Origin: Sphingomonas phyllosphaerae
Lineage (GTDB): Bacteria > Pseudomonadota > Alphaproteobacteria > Sphingomonadales > Sphingomonadaceae
Assembly (NCBI RefSeq): GCF_029623345.1
Contig: NZ_JAPYKH010000015.1
Span: forward strand, 1 to 64,000
Direction: 5' to 3'
DNA length: 64,000 bases
Shown here: positions 17,815 through 27,390 of the stretch, piece after piece
How positions within the stretch are numbered: position 1 is the first letter of the stretch
How the letters are laid out: each line of letters starts with the position of its first letter
Position numbers and translations under genes: made by a program
The notes under the pieces: model-generated
Seen by the model: the letters and a program-made list of their open reading frames with translations, nothing else
Database searches by the model: none
Told to the model about the DNA's origin: nothing

Positions 17815-19426
17815 CGGTTCCTGCCGTTTGTTCGACGTCGTGGAAGGGATTGACCACGAACGCGCAGTCGTCGGACTTGCGGTCGACGAACCCGAGGACG
17901 CGGAGGCGCTCCTCCAGCCGTCGCTCGTTCTCCTTGAGGTCCGCCAGCGGCGCCGGCAGCGCCCCCGAGGTGATCTGAAAGGCCGTGCGGGTTTCCTCAG
18001 GACCGACCACGATGTTGTAGCGACGCATGAGCAGGTCGAGAAAGTCGCCGAACTCCATCGGTGTGGTTACGTTCGAGAGCACGAGCGCCTCGAGGAATGC
18101 GTCGTTGGGCGCATACCATGTCCCCGCGCGGCGCGCCGTGCGGAGCAGGCCGATCTGCTTGACGTGGTTGTGAAAGGTGGCTCCGATGTGGTGCCCCTTG
18201 GCTCTCTGGGTATCGGCCCTCAACTCGGCGAGCTGGTTCTCGGGCGAAGGCATGGTGTCCGGGTTGGGGTTTCGCTGCGGCGACCAGAAGAAGCGCTTGG
18301 CGAGCAGGTCCGCAGCCTCCTTGCGGCCTGCGTCGCTGGCCAGCACCGCCTTCCACTCGTCCGATGCCGCGAACGCGTCGATGAAGCTCTCCGCCGCCTC
18401 GAACGGCAACGTGCGGTGACGCTTGTATTGGTTGGATGACAGCTTCCGGATCGCGTTGTTGCCGGTCGCCCCGACCACGTCGAGGAAGAAGGGAGGCAGG
18501 GCCACGCCATCTCTGACCGTGTCCTGGGCGCGCTCGAGAATGTAGAGCGCCTGGATCAGCCCGCTGACCCGCTCCAGCGGATCGAGCACGTTCTCCACCG
18601 GGATGCTCGACAGCGACAGCAGCGCGACCCAGTCGTCGGCCAGTCGGTCGTATGAGCGATGGGTAGGCATCGGCAGGTAGCCGATCGTAGTGTTCGCGTC
18701 CGCGTCGCTGTCCGGCCCGGCGAGCCGTCCCGCGAGACGGTTCCAGACGCTGTTCGTGCCGAGGAGCCGCGCATCTAGAAGCGCCTCGACCTCTCCGGCC
18801 CGGCTCGACCGGTTGAGCATCAGGTAGAGCATCTCGCCCGTGCGACGCATGAACTTGCGGTCGAGCGAGTTCTCCGAGTTGACGTCCGGGAACACCATGG
18901 CGCTGCCCAGCGGCAGCACGTGGCGCGACGTCCAACGCTTGCTGGTGAACGCCTCGATTTCCGACGTGCGGAGAAGCTCCACGCTTCGAGCCATCGCCTG
19001 GAAGCTGTCGAAGCTGCCCTGCAGGTTGCGCAGTTCCAGACCCTCGTAGTCGCGGTCGACGGTGGCGAACCAGGCCGCCCACTTCGCCTTGTCGTCGGCG
19101 GCCTTGCCAGAGGCGATCCGGGAGATCTCCTTGTCCCGGAAGAGCAGGTGGCGCAGCTGGTTGTTGAGCGGGATCCCGTACGCGACGGTCTCGTGCTGCG
19201 GAGCTTCGGCCTGCTTGACGCCCTCGAAGATGGGAAGGCTTCGGCGCTTGCGGTCAAAGCAGATGTGCATGCACTCGGTTAGGGTGAGCCACGGCGACTG
19301 GTCGTCGTAGAAGAGCAGCCCCCAGATCGCGTACTCGCACCACAGCTTAACGCTGCCCATCTTCTGGGTCTCGGGAACGCGCATGGCGCCCTCGGCGAGC
19401 TGCAGGTGATGGTTCTTGGCGGCCAT
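17795..19426 (-). CDS. sspG: SspG-like restriction-arm protein
   Basis: A 543-residue protein placed between the SspF-like ATPase and the SspH-like motor. Position and size correspond to the G component of Ssp or Dnd restriction cassettes (F-G-H order). I see no catalytic motif. The C-terminal third has winged-helix-like features (TPMEFGDFLDLLMRRYNIVV) followed by a coiled-coil-like stretch (LADLKENERRLEERLRVLGF) and a C-terminal FVVNPFHDVEQ. It starts 4 bp after the sspF stop and ends 20 bp inside sspH. The assignment depends on context more than on sequence. Confidence 0.6.
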   Translation of the reverse strand: MAAKNHHLQLAEGAMRVPETQKMGSVKLWCEYAIWGLLFYDDQSPWLTLTECMHICFDRKRRSLPIFEGVKQAEAPQHETVAYGIPLNNQLRHLLFRDKEISRIASGKAADDKAKWAAWFATVDRDYEGLELRNLQGSFDSFQAMARSVELLRTSEIEAFTSKRWTSRHVLPLGSAMVFPDVNSENSLDRKFMRRTGEMLYLMLNRSSRAGEVEALLDARLLGTNSVWNRLAGRLAGPDSDADANTTIGYLPMPTHRSYDRLADDWVALLSLSSIPVENVLDPLERVSGLIQALYILERAQDTVRDGVALPPFFLDVVGATGNNAIRKLSSNQYKRHRTLPFEAAESFIDAFAASDEWKAVLASDAGRKEAADLLAKRFFWSPQRNPNPDTMPSPENQLAELRADTQRAKGHHIGATFHNHVKQIGLLRTARRAGTWYAPNDAFLEALVLSNVTTPMEFGDFLDLLMRRYNIVVGPEETRTAFQITSGALPAPLADLKENERRLEERLRVLGFVDRKSDDCAFVVNPFHDVEQTAGTDELVHA

Positions 19427-19430
19427 CTCG

Positions 19431-21284
19431 TCAGACCTCGATCACGCTGGGCTGGATCTCGCCGTTGCTGCCGAGCCCGAGGATGCGCACGGCCTCGCGC
19501 CCGTTCTCGTCCTCCTCGTCGAACATGGCGCGCAGCGATGATGTGGTGCTGAGGGCGAAGTGCCGGATCTCCTGCTGGCACTGCCGCGAGAAGCTGGCGG
19601 GAAGACTGCCGTTCGCGACCCGCATGAGGTACTCGAACAGCAACGGACGGAGCTCGAGCGACCGAATCGGCGGCCCGGACATGAACTTCGGGAGCGCGAT
19701 CCCTAGCGTCGGACGGCAGGTCACCGGATCGAGCGTCAGCCGCACGCTCACCCCCGACGTGGTGACGCGGTCGACGCCGCTGATCGTCGACACGCGGCCG
19801 GAGGGGTCGTCGGTTCGGCCGATCGTGCCCGCGAACCAGAGCCGGTCCTCGTCATTCGTCATCATGCCGCTGAACGCCCGGTTCAGCCCGCGGACGAGCT
19901 GGCGGGTGAACGGGTCGATGACCTCCTTCCCCTTTTTGCTGATCAGGGCATCGAGCAGATCGAGGTACTCGCCGCCGTGCTGGAAGATCGTCAGCCTCCA
20001 AGGGCTGGCCGCCTCGAGCGGCGGGTGCTCTGGCAACCGGAAGAACGCGCGTCGACGCTGCGTCTCCAGGGCTGCACGGAACTCCCGGACGACACCGGTC
20101 TCGGCCCCGCCCAGCGCGAAGTACGCCTTCCGCTGTGGCGTGAACAAGTTGATCCCGTACGTCGGCTCGTGCTCGAAGATCATGTCGTGGAGCGCCTTGG
20201 GCTCCCCCTGCACGAGCATCGCATCGATCAGGTTGTTCGTCTCGTAGCCGACGCCGAGAAGCTCGAAAACGTTGAACACGCGGTTCGCGCGCCGACGCTC
20301 GGGACGCAGGTTCAGGCCCGCGGCGTTGTTGTAGGGGTTTGTGCACCCGTATTCCCTCTTGGCCGCCCGCTTGCGCGCGGTGGCGCAGTCGAGAAGCGGC
20401 CGATCCGGGTTCCGGGCGTCACCGAGCAGTATGTTGACCACGAGGACCAGCAGTTGCCGAATGGGCACGTGCTGGTCGTTCGCTGCGGCCAACCTGAGCG
20501 ACTGGCGGATGCGGTTCCTGAACGGTGATCGCGCATCCCCGCCGTCGAGCAGCAGCGCGCGATTGAGCTGGATCGGGCAGGGATTGCCGCCGTTGGACGA
20601 CGGGCATGCATCGCACGCTCCCCAGCCCGGATGGTCTAGCACGGCATCGAAGATGCCATCGACCACCTTCTCGCTCCAGGTCCGGCTCAGGTTGAATAGG
20701 CGCAAGGATAATTCGGCGAGGTCCTCGCGCTCCTCGCGAAGCATCTTGGCGACGCTCTGTTGGAGACGTCGTGAACTCGCGGCTGCGCCCGGCCTCTGGG
20801 CGGCGTCGCGAAAGTACTTCAGCAACTGCCCGTCGTTCGCGGCGACCAGGTAGAGCCGTTCGGGCGATTGTCCAAGGAGCGCCGCGGAGAGCGCCTCCAG
20901 CTCCGCCTCCTTCTCGGTATCGGATATCTCGCTGAGGTCGCGGATGATGCGGAGCTCTCGTCCCGGCGCGAGTTCGAGGGACAGCACGCCGGCCTCGCCA
21001 GGCCATTCCGCCTCTCGTCCGGGGAACCGCTCCATGAAGAACTGGCGGATGTGGAAGGTCTTGCCGTCGCCAGCGGTGCCGGTGAGGATGACGTTCAGTC
21101 CGTCATCCAGCAGCGTGCGCTTGACTTCGTCGAGCCGCGCCGCCGGCGTCGTGATGCCTTTGACCCCGTAGGTTCGCTCCGCCTGGCGCACGTTCTCGTC
21201 GCAGAGGCTGTCAGAGGTGGCGACCGGTCCGAACGTCCGCAGGAAGTCGACGAGCTGGTTGTCGGTCTGAGTCACAGGTGGCAC
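19431..21284 (-). CDS. sspF: SspF/DptF-like P-loop ATPase
   Basis: A 617-residue ATPase with Walker A VILTGTAGDGKTFHIRQFF at about residues 63-81. A cysteine cluster CDACPSSNGGNPCPIQ near residue 235 could bind metal. The order and size match the F component of phosphorothioation-dependent restriction systems, which carries a similar GDGK(S/T) P-loop. The start ATG 21284 lies 13 bp inside the end of sspD, so the modification and restriction arms are translationally linked rather than separate transcription units. Inferred role: an ATP-driven restriction subunit. Confidence 0.65.
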   Translation of the reverse strand: MPPVTQTDNQLVDFLRTFGPVATSDSLCDENVRQAERTYGVKGITTPAARLDEVKRTLLDDGLNVILTGTAGDGKTFHIRQFFMERFPGREAEWPGEAGVLSLELAPGRELRIIRDLSEISDTEKEAELEALSAALLGQSPERLYLVAANDGQLLKYFRDAAQRPGAAASSRRLQQSVAKMLREEREDLAELSLRLFNLSRTWSEKVVDGIFDAVLDHPGWGACDACPSSNGGNPCPIQLNRALLLDGGDARSPFRNRIRQSLRLAAANDQHVPIRQLLVLVVNILLGDARNPDRPLLDCATARKRAAKREYGCTNPYNNAAGLNLRPERRRANRVFNVFELLGVGYETNNLIDAMLVQGEPKALHDMIFEHEPTYGINLFTPQRKAYFALGGAETGVVREFRAALETQRRRAFFRLPEHPPLEAASPWRLTIFQHGGEYLDLLDALISKKGKEVIDPFTRQLVRGLNRAFSGMMTNDEDRLWFAGTIGRTDDPSGRVSTISGVDRVTTSGVSVRLTLDPVTCRPTLGIALPKFMSGPPIRSLELRPLLFEYLMRVANGSLPASFSRQCQQEIRHFALSTTSSLRAMFDEEDENGREAVRILGLGSNGEIQPSVIEV

Positions 21285-22096
21285 ACGGCGCAGCCGTCCT
21301 CGTTCTTGGCGCGGACCGTGCGGCGCGGCATCTGTTCGACGTCATCAAGCGACCGACCGTCCACCCAGGTGTATTGGCGACCGCGCTTTAACGTCTCGTA
21401 CTTTTTGGCGCGCTCGTAGAGTTCCGGGTGCCGTTCCTTCAGACCCTGCCATTCCCCGATTTGTTGGTAGAAGCAGAAGTAACAGCCCGACCGGCTGCGC
21501 CACTCGTAATAGTCCGGAAGCCCGATACCGGCGCTGTCCAGGATGCGGCTAACCTCGGCGATGTCGATCGCGTCGTCTCGATACGGGTAGACGGGGGTGA
21601 TGTTTGGCCGCTCCGAGATGACCACCGGCTTCGCGCCCGCCGTCCCCGTGCCGAGATATCCCGACCGGTTCTCGTCGGCGCGGATGCCGATGTAGGAATA
21701 GGCGCGATCCGTCCCCACGAACCGCTCGAACGGGGCGATTTTCATGACCCGCGTGCACCAGCGCGCGCGCGGGCTGGGAAGGAAGCCGGCGAAGTGCTCG
21801 AAAAGCGCGATGTCGAAGGCAGTCCGGCCGGGTTTCTCCGGCACGTCGAAGAGATCCATCGCCGACACGCGGTGGATCTCTATCCCGAGCACGTTCTCAA
21901 GCCGGTCAAGATAGTCGTAGGTCTCGGGAAGCTCGACGCCAGTGTCGGAGAAGACGTACTCGAACTTCACCTCGGGATTGCGTTGACGAAGGTAGACCGC
22001 GAGCGCGGACGAGTCCTTCCCTCCGGATACGGGCACGATGTGCCTCGCGTCCTTGTCCGCGATGGCTTCGTCGGTGTGGGCAATCGATATGGTCAT
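21272..22096 (-). CDS. sspD: SspD, PAPS-reductase-like sulfur-activating enzyme
   Basis: A 274-residue ATP-pyrophosphatase-fold protein related to PAPS reductase and DndC, expected to activate the DNA phosphate for sulfur insertion. The PP-loop is VSGGKDSSALAVYL (about residues 23-36), followed by YVFSDTGVELPETYDYLD. Cysteines in RWCTRV, SGCYFCFYQQ and C-terminal DGCAVCHL may hold an iron-sulfur cluster. I chose ATG 22096 because it overlaps the sspC stop by 4 bp (22093-22096) and starts just before the PP-loop; the longer frame adds unrelated sequence antisense in character. Confidence 0.85.
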   Translation of the reverse strand: MTISIAHTDEAIADKDARHIVPVSGGKDSSALAVYLRQRNPEVKFEYVFSDTGVELPETYDYLDRLENVLGIEIHRVSAMDLFDVPEKPGRTAFDIALFEHFAGFLPSPRARWCTRVMKIAPFERFVGTDRAYSYIGIRADENRSGYLGTGTAGAKPVVISERPNITPVYPYRDDAIDIAEVSRILDSAGIGLPDYYEWRSRSGCYFCFYQQIGEWQGLKERHPELYERAKKYETLKRGRQYTWVDGRSLDDVEQMPRRTVRAKNEDGCAVCHL

Positions 22097-25000
22097 CGCG
22101 CTCCCCCCTGCTTCTTGAATCCCGGCCCCGATGTCTCGGGTAGCCGGTCGATCTTGGCAAGTAGCAGGCTCAACTCGTTGATCCTCGCCGAGATGATCGG
22201 ACGCAGGTGCTCCTGCGGCTCCGCCGTGTCGAGCGCGGCGGTCTCGATGCGTTCCCGCGTTTCCCGGAGCGCCGCGCGGAACTGCACGGCGGTGCGGTCG
22301 TCCCACTTGTCTAGGGAGCGCTGAAGGAGGATCGAACTCAGCAACGCGGCGAACGACTTGGGTGAGAAGCGGCCGTTGGCCGTCTCGACTGCTTTGCGCA
22401 GCACGGCCTTGTCGCTGATCCTCAGATCGCCGCGCTCGTCCATGGCCTTGGCGTCGAAGCAGGCGGCCCAACCGCGTACCGCCTCGAGCAGGGTGGATTG
22501 GTCACCTCCGGCGCGAAACGCCTCCTCGACCGTCTGCATTGCCTCCTCCGCGAACTCGTCGGCGAGACCGTCGATCCGCTTCCGGGCCAGCTCCAAGTTT
22601 GCGATGATCGCGCCGTCCGGCCCCTTGCCGCCGAAGGCCCCCGGAATGCCGGTCAACAGTAGGTCGACCGGATCCTTGCTGCCGTCGATGGCGCGCAGCA
22701 GCGCCTTCGCGGGCGCGTCCAGCTTCTGGGTGCGCTTGGACCCTTCGGGAACCCCCATTCGCCAGCGGGCGATCGCGTCGAAGGCGGAGCGGAAGAGTTC
22801 GTCGTCGGCGTTGGGATGCTCGTGGCTGAATGCGTAGGTCAGCTCGCGCAGGTAGTTGATCAACTTCAGTTCGGGCTGTTCGACGCGGACGGCGATTGCA
22901 TCCGGCGCGGTGATGAGCTGGTCGAACTGGAAGCCCAACAGGTCGGGAAGGTAGACCCCGTCCTGGTAGAGGGCGACCGTCCGCGCGAAGCGCTTGTACC
23001 CCGCTGCGATGAGAAGCGGCAGCACGGCCCTAGGCACGCCGTTCGGCCGTCCGGTCAGCGTGGTGATCAGTCCGGTGAGCGGCTTGCCGCGCGACGTGGT
23101 GGGGTCACGGAAGAAGTGGGCGATCTCCAGCCAAGCGGCGTGCAGCCCTTGTCCCTCGATCTCGTCAGGATCGGCGAAGCGCCAGCTCGCACCATCCTGC
23201 AGGTGGAGCCCGGTCCGCTCCAGCACCGTGCGGTAAATCGAGCCCTCGGCACTCTTGTCGTCCGGACCATAGCCGAGCCGCTCCCGCGCATGCTGCTCCA
23301 GGATGGCGCCAACCACCCTGACGCGGGCCGTCTGCATCGTGCGCGAGGCGTGCTCGCGCATCAGCTGCTCGTTCGCGATGGCGGGCGTCAGGCCATACCA
23401 GTCGTCCAGCAGCTGCGAGGCCGCCATCGATGCGGGGCGGTCCCCGGAGACAGGAAGCCGCTCGCCTGCCGACCACCAGGTCGCGCTCCCGCCCCGTGGG
23501 TCGAGAAGCGACCGCATCAGCGCAGCCAGTTGCTCGAAGGCGACAGACTCCAGCTCGTTCAGTTCAGTCGAGACCATGGGGTCGCTTGCGAGCAAGTCCC
23601 GATCCGCGCGCAGCGCCTCCAGTGCGAGCACCTCGACCGCCGCGCTCTCGATCTCGACGGGCCTTGACGGGATCACGAGGATCGTGCCCTCGTGATCCAT
23701 CTTGCGAGCCGCAGCGGTTGCGATGCCGATTTCAGTCCGGTTCCGGGCGAGGACGTACTCGACCCGCGGCACGGCGCTCTCCTGGAGCGCATCGATATCC
23801 GCCACCGCGACATAGCCACCCGCAAAGAAGCGGTTCACGCCATAGCGAGCATTATGGCCAGGCGTGCGCAGATTCGGCGCCGGGAAGCGCTCCTCAAGAA
23901 AGCTCTGGAGGTCGAAGCCGATGGCCTGCCGCTCGCGCTCTTCCTTCACGCGGAGCGAGACGTCGATGTCGGCGCCATGCCACACCGCCACGTCGTCGTT
24001 GTGACGCCGCCAAAGGAGGAGGTTGGCCTCCAGCAGGTCGTCGATCGCCTTCGAAATTTCTGCCGGCCCGGTTCCAGGCCGCAGGAGCGCCAGCTCCAGC
24101 ACGGATCGGGGCAGCCGACGCCTTTCGCCGCTTGTCCCCAGCTGGAGTACGCATGCGGCGGCGAGGGCCTCACGCTGGAGCGGGGTATGCGCGCGGGAGC
24201 GCGCGCTCTCCGTTTCCAACCACCGTTTGTAGACGCCGCCGATGCCGACATCGCTGCGCAGCGCGTCAGCGAAAGCGGTGTAGACTTCCTCGATCCCGAC
24301 CGCCTCGTTGAGATCCGTCTCGCGGAGGAAGGCGAACAGGCTACGCTCGTTCTGGCCGACGCGAGCGACGAGCGTGGGCAGGATCTGCAGGGCGCCCGGA
24401 GTTAGCGGACGCGCATCCGCGAGCACCTGTGCGACCTTCGCGTCGTCGGCCATGTCGTCGAGCCAGCGCGCCGCGCGCACCTTGTCGACGATGCCGGGCG
24501 GCGTCTTCTCCTTCGACGCCGCCGGGCGGAGACCTCCAACGACATGTGCGATCAGCTGGTAGATCTCCTGGCTGTCCTCGACCATGCGAACCGCGGCGAA
24601 GCGACCCTCGACCTTGCGCCACTCGCTGCGCGTTGTCTCGTTGAGGCGCGCCGCGTAAGCCAGCAGGTTCTGGTGCAGCAGCAGCGTCAGGCTCATCGTC
24701 GGGCCGTTCGCCCGGACGCATCGCTCGGCCAACCGCTGGAGGATGTCGAGCTCGTCAGGCCGGCCTTCGCCGACCAGGCCCTCGAGATGGCGCCCGAACT
24801 CGTCCCAGATGATCGAGACGTGATCCCATCCGCCTTCGCGGAACGCCTTCCCGAAGCCCTCCACGGTCTGCGGTGCCTTGGCCATGCTCGCCGACCGCGC
24901 GATCACCGCCAAGGGATCGGGTTCATAACCCGAGAGCACGACCACCAGGCCGCTGCGACGTGAGTCCAGTCTATCTCGGATCTGGTGGCCGATCTCGGGC

Positions 25001-25260
25001 GCGAGTTCGTCGACCGCATCGACCATGCTGGCGACAACCTGCCTGTCGCCCTCGCCGTTGCGAACGGCGAGAGCCGCGACGCCTGCGGCAAGGCTTTTCC
25101 CGCTGCCATACGGCGCGATGACCATCGTCGCGGCGTTGGGCTGCAGCACGGCGCCGAGGACGGCCGCGGCGCGACGGGTCGGGCGGTAATGACTGAAGCG
25201 GGTAGGGTCGCCGAGATCCTCGGCAAGGCTCATCGATCGGAAGAAGCTGTCCTCGATCAC
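22093..25260 (-). CDS. sspC: SspC, large P-loop ATPase of the phosphorothioation system
   Basis: A 1,055-residue ATPase. Walker A MVIAPYGSGKSLAAGVAAL lies at about residues 45-63 and a Walker B-like SIIWDEFGRHLEGL at about 147-160. A sensor-like SLTLLLHQNLLAYA follows. The rest is a large helical region. SspC is the ATPase of the SspBCD modification complex. I chose GTG 25260 because it overlaps the sspB stop (GTGA, 25257-25260), restores operon-style spacing and begins right before SMSLAEDLGDPTRFSHYRP. The alternative ATG 25440 would run antisense-like through sspB. Confidence 0.8.
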   Translation of the reverse strand: MIEDSFFRSMSLAEDLGDPTRFSHYRPTRRAAAVLGAVLQPNAATMVIAPYGSGKSLAAGVAALAVRNGEGDRQVVASMVDAVDELAPEIGHQIRDRLDSRRSGLVVVLSGYEPDPLAVIARSASMAKAPQTVEGFGKAFREGGWDHVSIIWDEFGRHLEGLVGEGRPDELDILQRLAERCVRANGPTMSLTLLLHQNLLAYAARLNETTRSEWRKVEGRFAAVRMVEDSQEIYQLIAHVVGGLRPAASKEKTPPGIVDKVRAARWLDDMADDAKVAQVLADARPLTPGALQILPTLVARVGQNERSLFAFLRETDLNEAVGIEEVYTAFADALRSDVGIGGVYKRWLETESARSRAHTPLQREALAAACVLQLGTSGERRRLPRSVLELALLRPGTGPAEISKAIDDLLEANLLLWRRHNDDVAVWHGADIDVSLRVKEERERQAIGFDLQSFLEERFPAPNLRTPGHNARYGVNRFFAGGYVAVADIDALQESAVPRVEYVLARNRTEIGIATAAARKMDHEGTILVIPSRPVEIESAAVEVLALEALRADRDLLASDPMVSTELNELESVAFEQLAALMRSLLDPRGGSATWWSAGERLPVSGDRPASMAASQLLDDWYGLTPAIANEQLMREHASRTMQTARVRVVGAILEQHARERLGYGPDDKSAEGSIYRTVLERTGLHLQDGASWRFADPDEIEGQGLHAAWLEIAHFFRDPTTSRGKPLTGLITTLTGRPNGVPRAVLPLLIAAGYKRFARTVALYQDGVYLPDLLGFQFDQLITAPDAIAVRVEQPELKLINYLRELTYAFSHEHPNADDELFRSAFDAIARWRMGVPEGSKRTQKLDAPAKALLRAIDGSKDPVDLLLTGIPGAFGGKGPDGAIIANLELARKRIDGLADEFAEEAMQTVEEAFRAGGDQSTLLEAVRGWAACFDAKAMDERGDLRISDKAVLRKAVETANGRFSPKSFAALLSSILLQRSLDKWDDRTAVQFRAALRETRERIETAALDTAEPQEHLRPIISARINELSLLLAKIDRLPETSGPGFKKQGGAR

Positions 25261-26162
25261 GCCGCCTTCGCCTTCGACTTTTCGATTCGCGCGTAGAGCT
25301 CGCCGAGCCAGGATGCGGGTGCGTGCGGAGCGAGGACCAGCTGCCGCTCGCCCGCGGACGTTTCCACGCCGATCCCGTCGACCCACCGCTTTCTCCCGAT
25401 CTCTCCAACCATCTCCTCGATGGCGTCCAGTCCCATGCATAGCACCCGCCCAGGCCCGCCACGGGCCGACGCCAGATCCCTGAGTGTCAGCGCCGACTTC
25501 TCCATGTCGGCCGCCAGCAGGCTGGCCGACGCCAGGAACGCCTCCACGGGGACGGCGTGGGGGTTCCTGGTCCGCTCGAACCGGTTGACCGCATCATGGC
25601 GGACGACGAGTCCGAGTTCGCGCAGGGGGCAGGCGCCGACGTCATCCGGGTCCACCACGTCGACGCCAGGGCGCGCCGCGTACGAGCTGATGAGGCAGGC
25701 GATTTCGCGCTGGGCCGCGGCCGGTGTCGCCGGGCGGATCGCGTGGCTCCGGGTGTGCTGGAGGAAGGCGTCGGTGCAGGCGATGCGGTCGAAGATCCGG
25801 TCGTGATAGTCGTTGAAGAACCACGACCAGACAGTCCCCTCGCGTCGCGCCATGGCCAGGTGCAGGAACCACCACGTGCCTGGGTATTCGAAAAAGGGGT
25901 CGTTCTGCTGGATCGACAGCGCGAGTTCGCTTGGGGCCATCGGTCCACGCGCGTTCTCGTTCTGTTCCCCGAGGCCGGTCATGTCCAGCCAGTAGCCGAG
26001 CGAGTCGACCATCTTCGACCCGAGGCCTAGCTCGTCCGCGGTGTCAGTGTTCGCGACGAACGTGCCGTCGCGCACCAGCCGCCCAACGCCTTTCGGGAAC
26101 CACCCGTATCGCACCGGGAACGTGGCGTGGCCTCCGTACTGGAAGCGGATGGGCTTGCTCAT
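25257..26162 (-). CDS. sspB: SspB, DUF4007 DNA-nicking protein
   Basis: A 301-residue DUF4007 protein. SspB is known to nick DNA so that sulfur can be inserted in a single strand. Visible features are the N-terminal DUF4007 opening FQYGGHATFPVRYGWFPKGV, the LGLGSKMVDSLGYWLDMTGL helix-turn-helix-like segment, TWWFLHLAMARREGTVWSWFF and the CPLRELGLV segment. It overlaps sspA by 4 bp (26159-26162) and sspC by 4 bp. DUF4007 next to a DndA-like desulfurase and a PAPS-reductase-like protein is a specific signature of Ssp rather than Dnd (DndBCDE) modification. Confidence 0.85.
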   Translation of the reverse strand: MSKPIRFQYGGHATFPVRYGWFPKGVGRLVRDGTFVANTDTADELGLGSKMVDSLGYWLDMTGLGEQNENARGPMAPSELALSIQQNDPFFEYPGTWWFLHLAMARREGTVWSWFFNDYHDRIFDRIACTDAFLQHTRSHAIRPATPAAAQREIACLISSYAARPGVDVVDPDDVGACPLRELGLVVRHDAVNRFERTRNPHAVPVEAFLASASLLAADMEKSALTLRDLASARGGPGRVLCMGLDAIEEMVGEIGRKRWVDGIGVETSAGERQLVLAPHAPASWLGELYARIEKSKAKAA

Positions 26163-27370
26163 ACTGCTCTACTCACTTCTCGGCAGACGCGCTCGATGGC
26201 GGCGATCGCCCGGTCGATCTCGACCTCGGTGTTCATCGGGGAGGTGGACAAGCGCACCGTCGAGAATGCCTGGGCTTCGGTCAGCCCCATGGCGACCAGC
26301 ACGTGCGATGGTGTCGGGCGCATGCTGGAGCAGGCGGAGCCCTGCGAGACGAGAATGCCCTGCGCGTCCAGACGCGCCACGATCTCCATTGCGTCCCGGC
26401 CCTCGAAGCGGATGCTTGTCGTGTTCGGCAGCCGCGAGGCTCCGACGCCATTCACGGCGGCGCCGTCCACGCTGCTAACAATGGAAGCTTCCAGGCGGTC
26501 GCGAAGGATCCGCATCCTGCCGACGTCGGCGTCCAGCTGATCGGCGCGCTCCGCGCAGGCGGCCCCCATCCCGGCGATCAGTGGCAGGGCCTCGGTTCCG
26601 GCGCGCCTGCGGCCTTCCTGATCGCCGCCATAGAGCAGCGGGTGGATACGGTCTTCGCCATCGCACAGTAGGATTGCCCCAGTTCCCATCGGGCCGTGAA
26701 GCTTGTGGGCGGAGACGCTAGCCGCATGCGCGCCTCCGTCGCCTAGGACCAACGGGAGCTTGCCGAATGATTGTGCGGCGTCCGTATGGAAGAGGATGTC
26801 ACCGCGGTTGGCGACCAGGCGCGCGATCTCCTGTATGGGTTGAACGACGCCCGTCTCGCTGTTCGCCGTCTGGACCGAAAGGACGATTGCGCCGCGAACC
26901 GCGCCGAGATGCCTCTCCAGCTCGTCAAATGCGACGACGCCATCCCCACCAACCGGCAGCCGAATTACAGAGATCCCGTCGCGCTGTAGAGCCGCCGAGG
27001 GAGAGAGCACCGATGGATGCTCAACTGCCGTCGTGATCAGCGTAGCTCGCAATGCGCGGGCCGCGTGCAGCACGGTGTTGTTGGCCTCCGTGCAACCTGA
27101 GGTGAACACCACGCCGTCGTCGAACACGCCCTCAGCCAACGCGGCCACCGCGTCTCTCGCGCGTGTGATCGTTTCGCGCGCCTCGGCGCCTCCGGCATGA
27201 GCGCTGGAAGGATTCGTACCGGCAGCGAGTCCGGCCATCACGGCGTCGACTACCCGGCGGGTGACTGGCGCATTGGCGTTCGCATCAAGGTTGATGCCCT
27301 TCATCTCCGCGAGGCGCGTAGAGATGGGGCTTGCGCAGCCCTTCTTCTCACTCATGGCGTTGCCGAACAT
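26159..27370 (-). CDS. sspA: SspA/DndA-like cysteine desulfurase
   Basis: A 403-residue fold-type I PLP enzyme that takes sulfur from cysteine and passes it on as persulfide. It has INLDANANAPVTRRV near the N-terminus, the PLP lysine in VSAHKLHGPMGTG (about residue 222), HTDAAQSFGK for cofactor contact, RRAGTE, and the active-site cysteine in SQGSACSSMRPTPSHVL (about residue 345). ATG 27370 has a GAGG ribosome site just upstream; ATG 27304 would also fit the family start but lacks spacing for a ribosome site. It is first in the operon and overlaps sspB by 4 bp. Confidence 0.88.
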   Translation of the reverse strand: MFGNAMSEKKGCASPISTRLAEMKGINLDANANAPVTRRVVDAVMAGLAAGTNPSSAHAGGAEARETITRARDAVAALAEGVFDDGVVFTSGCTEANNTVLHAARALRATLITTAVEHPSVLSPSAALQRDGISVIRLPVGGDGVVAFDELERHLGAVRGAIVLSVQTANSETGVVQPIQEIARLVANRGDILFHTDAAQSFGKLPLVLGDGGAHAASVSAHKLHGPMGTGAILLCDGEDRIHPLLYGGDQEGRRRAGTEALPLIAGMGAACAERADQLDADVGRMRILRDRLEASIVSSVDGAAVNGVGASRLPNTTSIRFEGRDAMEIVARLDAQGILVSQGSACSSMRPTPSHVLVAMGLTEAQAFSTVRLSTSPMNTEVEIDRAIAAIERVCREVSRAV

Positions 27371-27390
27371 CAAACCTCATTTGCGGTCCG

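Noticed and set aside
22097..22471. Upstream start of sspD.
   Set aside because: It lies within sspC in another frame and lacks family resemblance; the ATGA overlap marks the true start.
25261..25440. Upstream start of sspC at 25440.
   Set aside because: The added residues are low-complexity and overlap sspB; the GTGA overlap start at 25260 fits the operon.
10571..27370. Reading the locus as a canonical DndABCDE system.
   Set aside because: There is no DndB, DndD (SMC-like) or DndE; DUF4007 and the large SspC-type ATPase point to Ssp modification.
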